Origin: JADGOV01 sp963814355
Lineage (GTDB): Bacteria > Actinomycetota > Actinomycetes > JADGOV01
Length of the DNA: 64,000 bases
Reading direction: 5' to 3'
Assembly (NCBI GenBank): GCA_963814355.1
Contig: CAWFCZ010000006.1
Location: 223,756 to 287,755, forward strand
Shown here: piece by piece, positions 59,961 to 64,000 of the stretch
How the letters are laid out: every line of letters starts with the position of its first letter
Numbering within the stretch: position 1 is the stretch's first letter
Translations under genes and position numbers: made by a program
The notes under the pieces: model-generated
The model's input: only the letters and a program-made list of their open reading frames with translations
Told to the model about the DNA's origin: nothing
Databases searched by the model: none

Positions 59961-61259
59961 GTGCCCTCCATTGAGGCAATCGACGCCCGCGAGATCCTCG
60001 ACTCGCGCGGCAATCCCACCGTCGAAGTCGAAGTAACCCTGGACATCGGAATGGTCGGCCGCGCCGCAGTGCCGAGCGGCGCCTCCACCGGCGCGTTCGA
60101 GGCTGTCGAGTTGCGCGACGGTGACGACCGGTACGGCGGCAAGGGCGTCACCAAGGCGGTGAGCGCCGTCGTCGAGGAGATCGCGTCGGAGCTGATCGGG
60201 TTCGAGGCCACCGAGCAGCGTGTTCTGGACGCCGCGCTGATCGACCTGGACGGCACCGCGGACAAGTCCAAGTTCGGCGCCAACGCGATCCTGGGGGTGT
60301 CGCTGGCCACCGCCCGGGCGGCCGCCGAGTCCTGTGACCTGCCGCTGTTCCGCTACGTCGGCGGGCCGAACGCGCACCTGCTGCCGGTGCCGATGATGAA
60401 CGTGCTCAACGGCGGTGCCCACGCCGACACCAACGTGGACATCCAGGAGTTCATGATCGCGCCTATCGGTGCGCCGACGTTCGCCGAGGCGCTGCGCTGG
60501 GGAGCCGAGACCTACCACGTGCTCAAGGCCGTACTCAAGCAGCGTGGCCTGACCACCAGCGTCGGCGATGAGGGCGGCTTCGCGCCGGAGCTGCCGGCCA
60601 ACCGGGAGGCGCTCGACCTGCTCGTCGAGGCGATCGGCAAGGCCGGGTTCACCCCCGGCACCGACATCGCGGTCGCGATGGACGCGGCGGCCACCGAGTT
60701 CTACGACGACGAAGCCGGCGGCTACCGCTTCGAAGGTGGCGTGAAGAGCGCCGCGGAGATGACCGCGTACTGGGAGACGCTGGTCGACGCCTACCCGATC
60801 GTCTCCGTCGAGGACCCGCTGGCCGAGGACGACTGGGAGGGCTGGGCCCGGCTGACCGCCCAGCTCGGCGGCCGGGTCCAGGTGGTCGGCGACGACCTGT
60901 TCGTCACCAACCCGGAGCGCTTGGCCCGCGGGGTCGCGGAGCGCTCGGCGAACTCGCTGCTGGTGAAGGTCAACCAGATCGGCACGCTGACCGAGACCCT
61001 GGACGCGGTGGCCCTGGCGCAGCGGTCCGGCTTCCGCTGCATGTTCAGCCACCGGTCCGGCGAGACCGAGGACACCACGATCGCCGACCTGGTGGTGGCC
61101 ACCGACGCCGGCCAGATCAAGTCCGGCGCCCCGGCCCGCAGCGAGCGGGTGGCGAAGTACAACCAGCTGCTGCGGATCGAGGAGCTGCTGGGCGACGCGG
61201 CACGGTACGCCGGCGCCGCGGCCTTCCCGCGCTTCTCGGGGGCGCAGGACGGGAGGTAG
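59961..61259 (+). CDS. eno: Enolase
   Basis: 432 residues, full length, starting PSIEAIDAREILDSRGNPTV. Signatures: VPSGASTGAFEAVELRDGDD, GPNAHLLPVPMMNVLNGGAH, VDIQEFMIAPIGAPTFAEAL, TSVGDEGGFAPELPANREAL (catalytic Glu/loop), VSVEDPLAEDDWEGWARLTA (metal Glu), VGDDLFVTNPERLARG, LLVKVNQIGTLTETLDAVAL (catalytic Lys) and FSHRSGETEDTTIADLVVAT. It interconverts 2-phosphoglycerate and phosphoenolpyruvate in glycolysis. The start is preceded by a GGGAG ribosome site. Confidence 0.98.
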   Translation: MPSIEAIDAREILDSRGNPTVEVEVTLDIGMVGRAAVPSGASTGAFEAVELRDGDDRYGGKGVTKAVSAVVEEIASELIGFEATEQRVLDAALIDLDGTADKSKFGANAILGVSLATARAAAESCDLPLFRYVGGPNAHLLPVPMMNVLNGGAHADTNVDIQEFMIAPIGAPTFAEALRWGAETYHVLKAVLKQRGLTTSVGDEGGFAPELPANREALDLLVEAIGKAGFTPGTDIAVAMDAAATEFYDDEAGGYRFEGGVKSAAEMTAYWETLVDAYPIVSVEDPLAEDDWEGWARLTAQLGGRVQVVGDDLFVTNPERLARGVAERSANSLLVKVNQIGTLTETLDAVALAQRSGFRCMFSHRSGETEDTTIADLVVATDAGQIKSGAPARSERVAKYNQLLRIEELLGDAARYAGAAAFPRFSGAQDGR

Positions 61260-61261
61260 CG

Positions 61262-61835
61262 GTGCGGGCATCCGGCGGCTCGCTGCCTCGGCGCGGCGCC
61301 CACCCACCGGGGGCGCCGCGGACGCAGGCCCGTCGTCCCGGCAGCGTCGCGCTGCCCGGGTCGTTCCGGCGCCGGGGGGGTTCCGGCTCGGGCGACGACG
61401 ACCTTCCGTCGGATGCCAAGCTCGGCGGAGCCGGCTCGATCGGCGGCCATCGGGACGGTGCGCCGCCGGGTGGGTCGGCGCCCGGACCTCGACGGCGGAT
61501 CACGCTCACGCGCCGGGCCGCCATCCTGGCGTCGGCGGTGTGCGCCGTCGTGCTGCTGCTCGCCTACCCGCTCCGGGAGTACGCCGCCCAGCGCAGCGAG
61601 ATCAACGGGTTGCGCGCGCAGAACGCGGCGGCCACTCGGGCAGGTGGCCGAGCTGGCCGAGCAGCACCGGCGCTGGCAGGACCCGGCGTACGTCCGCATC
61701 CAGGCCCGGGAGCGGCTGCACTACGTCATGCCGGGGGAGACCCCGTACGTCGTGGTTCACGGTGGCGTCACCCCGTCGCCGGCTGCGAGCGCGGAGGCGA
61801 GTCTGGGCACCCGCGGGCCGACGCCCGGCGGGTGA
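61262..61835 (+). pseudogene. FtsB/DivIC-like septum formation initiator with a +1 frameshift
   Basis: GTG 61262 begins a long Pro/Gly/Arg-rich cytoplasmic segment. A membrane helix follows (RAAILASAVCAVVLLLAYPL, about residues 83-102), then the coiled-coil start REYAAQRSEINGLRAQNAAA. Near 61640 the conserved continuation moves to the +1 frame: VAELAEQHRRWQDPAYVRIQ, ARERLHYVMPGETPYVVV, stop 61835, overlapping the next gene by GTGA. One extra G in ACTCGGGCAG explains it. An FtsB-type divisome protein between eno and DUF501 is expected to be needed, so a sequence error is as likely as true inactivation. Confidence 0.8.
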
Positions 61836-62377
61836 GCCCTCGCCTCGGCAACGTCGGGGCCGACCCGGCCGCCGTTGATCCTCCGCGCGGTGACCTGGAC
61901 CCCCTTGATCTAGCTGCTGTCGCGTTGCAGCTCAAGCGCCCACCGCGCGGGGTCCGCCGGGTCGCGCACCGCTGCAGCTGCGGTCTCCCCGACGTGGTGG
62001 AGACCGCTCCCCGGCTGGGCGACGGTACGCCGTTCCCGACGCTGTACTACCTGACCTGCCCGCGGGCCTGCTCCGCGGTCGGACGCTTGGAGGCGGCCGG
62101 GCGGATGCGTGAGATGTCGGAGCGGCTGGCCAGCGATGGCGCCCTCGCCGCCCGGTACGCCGCCGCGAGCGCGGACTACCTGCGCCGCCGCAACGACATC
62201 GAGGCGCTGCCCGGCTCGCCCACGGCCGGCGGCATGCCGGATCGGGTGAAGTGCCTGCACGCCCTGGTCGCCCACGCGCTCGCCGCCGGTCCGGGGGTGC
62301 AGCCGTTCGGGGACGAGGTGCTGGCCGAGCTGCCCGACTGGGGCCGGGCCGGCCGGTGCGTGGAACCCGCACCGTGA
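61832..62377 (+). CDS. DUF501 family protein
   Basis: GTG 61832 overlaps the FtsB-like stop; 181 residues. The conserved DUF501 pattern is visible: VALQLKRPPRGVRRVAHRCS followed by CGLPDVVETAPRLGDGTPFP, TLYYLTCPRACSAVGRLEAA, YAAASADYLRRRNDIEALPG, GMPDRVKCLHALVAHALAAG. Cys residues in RCSCG and CPRAC and the C-terminal CLH/H set suggest metal binding. The gene almost always lies between the FtsB-like and ppx genes in actinobacteria. Molecular function unknown. Confidence 0.9.
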   Translation: MSPRLGNVGADPAAVDPPRGDLDPLDLAAVALQLKRPPRGVRRVAHRCSCGLPDVVETAPRLGDGTPFPTLYYLTCPRACSAVGRLEAAGRMREMSERLASDGALAARYAAASADYLRRRNDIEALPGSPTAGGMPDRVKCLHALVAHALAAGPGVQPFGDEVLAELPDWGRAGRCVEPAP

Positions 62378-62405
62378 GCGCAGAGGAGCCGGTGAGTCGG
62401 GCGAG

Positions 62406-63335
62406 ATGCGGCCCGTGACCAGGGTGGCGGCGATCGATTGCGGCACCAACTCGCTGCGGCTGCTCATCGCCGAGATCGCTGGGGACAGGCTGCGGGACGT
62501 GGTGCGGCGGATGGAGGTCGTCCGGCTCGGGGCGGGCGTCGACCGCACCGGGCGGCTGGCGCCGGACGCGTTGGAGCGCACCCTCCGGGTGCTGTCCGAC
62601 TACGCCGCGCAGTGCGACCGGTACGGCGTCGAGCGGAGCAGGATGGTGGCCACCAGCGCCACTCGCGACGCATCGAACCAGGCGGAGTTCGTGACCGGCG
62701 TACACGAGATTCTCGGCGTCGAGCCGGAGGTGCTCACCGGATCGGAGGAGGCGGCGCTGTCCTTCCTCGGCGCCACCCGCGAGCTGGCCGGCTCGGCGGC
62801 GGTGCGCGCGCCGTACCTGGTGGTGGACATCGGCGGCGGCTCCACCGAGTTCGCCCTCGGGGCCGACGCGGCGGAGGCGTCGATCTCCACCGACGTGGGG
62901 TGCGTACGCCTCACCGAGCGGCACTTCGCCGCTGACCCGCCTGTCCGGGAACACGTCGCGGCGGCCGCGGCCGACGTGGACCGGGCGCTGGAGGAGGTCC
63001 GGGAGGTACTGGACCCGCGGCGGGCGGCCAGCCTGCTCGGCCTGGCCGGTACGGTCACCACGGTGGCCGGGATCGCCCTGGACCTGCCGGGCTACGACCC
63101 GGACCGCATCCACCACTCCCGGCTGCCGGCGCGCGACGTGCACCGGATCGCGTCCGACCTGCTGGCGGCCGGGCACGACGAGCGGGCGGCGATCCCGGTG
63201 ATGCACCCGGGCCGGGTCGACGTGATCGCCGCCGGAGCGCTGATCCTGGACCGGATCGTGGCCGGGTTCGGCTTCGCCGAGGTCGTGGTCAGCGAGCACG
63301 ACATCCTGGACGGGATCGCCTGGTCGGTGGCCTGA
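62406..63335 (+). CDS. ppx: Exopolyphosphatase / GppA-family phosphatase
   Basis: 309 residues from ATG 62406 (MRPVTRVAAIDCGTNSLRLL). ASKHA-fold signatures: IDCGTNSLRLLIAEI (phosphate 1), RMVATSATRDASNQAEFVTG, VLTGSEEAALSFLGATRELA, YLVVDIGGGSTEFALG (phosphate 2), LLGLAGTVTTVAGIALDLPG and VDVIAAGALILDRIVAGFGF. This is the short, single-module Ppx form usual in actinobacteria. It cleaves polyphosphate or pppGpp. It starts 28 bases after the DUF501 stop, in the same run of genes. Confidence 0.95.
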   Translation: MRPVTRVAAIDCGTNSLRLLIAEIAGDRLRDVVRRMEVVRLGAGVDRTGRLAPDALERTLRVLSDYAAQCDRYGVERSRMVATSATRDASNQAEFVTGVHEILGVEPEVLTGSEEAALSFLGATRELAGSAAVRAPYLVVDIGGGSTEFALGADAAEASISTDVGCVRLTERHFAADPPVREHVAAAAADVDRALEEVREVLDPRRAASLLGLAGTVTTVAGIALDLPGYDPDRIHHSRLPARDVHRIASDLLAAGHDERAAIPVMHPGRVDVIAAGALILDRIVAGFGFAEVVVSEHDILDGIAWSVA

Positions 63336-63511
63336 GTCGACGCTGCCGGCTACCGCAGCTTGACGAAGGCGCCGAGCGCCGCCGGCCCCCGCCGACTCCG
63401 CTGATCCAGGCCCCGCCAGCCACCGCCGAGTGTGGTGCGCCGGCCCTGGATCACCAGGATCGAGGGAGGTACCCGCTCTCGCAGTGTTCGTGGCGCTCCA
63501 GGTAGTGCCGG

Positions 63512-63964
63512 TCAGGTCTGTAGGCCATCCCACGACCAGCGCGGCATGGCCAAGCCCGCCGGTACTCTCGCGTCCAGCGCCGAGTAGGACAACACCTCGT
63601 CCACTGCCCACTGCATGTATTCGCGTAGGGCGTCCAGGAACTCGGCATCGTCGGGCAGCCCCGCGTCGTCGGCCGCGCCGAGAAAGCAGTTCACGAATCG
63701 ACGGCCGAGATCTGACATATCGCCGTTGCCGGCGTGCATGCGGAGCACGGCCGAATGGTCGGCGCACGATTGTGAATACCTCGGCGGCCCGCCCATGACC
63801 TCGGCCCAGTAGGCGGCGAGCCTCTCGATATGTTGCGGATGCTGATCGGGATGGGAGAACGGGTGGTTCAGCTCGGGATTCCGCAGGCACCGGGCGTGGT
63901 GCGCAGTGGCGAGGGCGAGGAAGGCGGGCTCTCCACCGGCGTAGTCGAACAGCGTGGGACGCAT
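63512..63964 (-). CDS. Group II truncated hemoglobin-like globin
   Basis: 150 residues starting RPTLFDYAGGEPAFLALATA. Globin features: FLALATAHHARCLRNPELNH (helix A/B), SHPDQHPQHIERLAAYWAEV with the usual H..R...YW pattern, MGGPPRYSQSCADHSAVLRM and H(AGNGD) with the probable proximal His, and FLDALREYMQWAVDEVLSYS. It binds haem and probably O2 or NO in the cytoplasm. It converges with ppx across 176 bases that hold an inverted repeat (TGATCCAGG...CCTGGATCA, 63399-63458), a possible shared terminator. Confidence 0.88.
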   Translation of the reverse strand: MRPTLFDYAGGEPAFLALATAHHARCLRNPELNHPFSHPDQHPQHIERLAAYWAEVMGGPPRYSQSCADHSAVLRMHAGNGDMSDLGRRFVNCFLGAADDAGLPDDAEFLDALREYMQWAVDEVLSYSALDARVPAGLAMPRWSWDGLQT

Positions 63965-64000
63965 CGCGCAAGTCTCGCATCGGAGACTCCCGATCGCGCG

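Noticed and set aside
1..64000. CRISPR arrays, tRNA or rRNA genes
   Set aside because: No evenly spaced direct repeats with unique spacers and no cloverleaf or rRNA-like sequence was noticed; a tRNAscan/Infernal run would be decisive.

Overview
The window is high-GC actinomycete DNA (Actinomycetota). The evidence is the GTG/ATGA-coupled genes, an F420-type luciferase-like oxidoreductase, and the chromosomal block mfd, SurA-like lipoprotein, mazG, eno, FtsB/DivIC-like, DUF501 and ppx. A Micromonosporales- or Frankiales-like host is my inference. No rRNA, tRNA or CRISPR array was seen.

Layout. (1) 1-8.3 kb is a mobile-element graveyard. It holds a Tn554/TnpABC-like trio of tyrosine-recombinase genes and its TnpC/DUF6262 partner, a decayed second copy, IS256 and ISAzo13 fragments, and a broken copy of a conserved gene of unknown function. 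(2) 8.3-20.0 kb is an exopolysaccharide/glycan cluster: five glycosyltransferases (the first cut by an ISL3 element with an exact 8-bp target duplication), a Wzx flippase, a Wzz-like co-polymerase, an F420-type oxidoreductase, and an unrecognised protein built from two copies of a Cys/His/Trp-rich domain. (3) 20.1-46.8 kb is a dense nest of mobile DNA. (4) 46.8-52.4 kb is a sugar-nucleotide cassette (RmlC-like epimerase, two C-methyltransferase-type proteins, PIG-L deacetylase, RfbF-like cytidylyltransferase, SDR epimerase), probably the continuation of region 2. (5) 52.8-64 kb is conserved chromosome.

The most striking content is the nesting in region 3. A conserved gene of unknown function starts at 24710 and is interrupted after codon 25 by a group II intron (B). 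Intron B is interrupted 18 nt from its 5' end by a related group II intron (A), which in turn carries a 1795-bp IS with a 5-bp target duplication. Removing all three joins the two exons in frame (24710-24784 and 30915-32495). This gene lies inside a degraded three-recombinase (RIT-type) element. The third recombinase of that element is cut by an ISAzo13 element and by a second RIT element, which landed in the codons of its HxxR active-site motif.

A second pile starts at 38.2 kb. A group II intron reverse transcriptase (D) is split by intron E, intron E by intron C, and intron C holds an identical copy of the 1795-bp IS plus a serine-recombinase cassette inserted in the reverse transcriptase's GGV-SPLL motif. 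Many of the mobile genes, and also the FtsB-like gene, carry single-base frameshifts. Some may therefore be sequence errors rather than decay.
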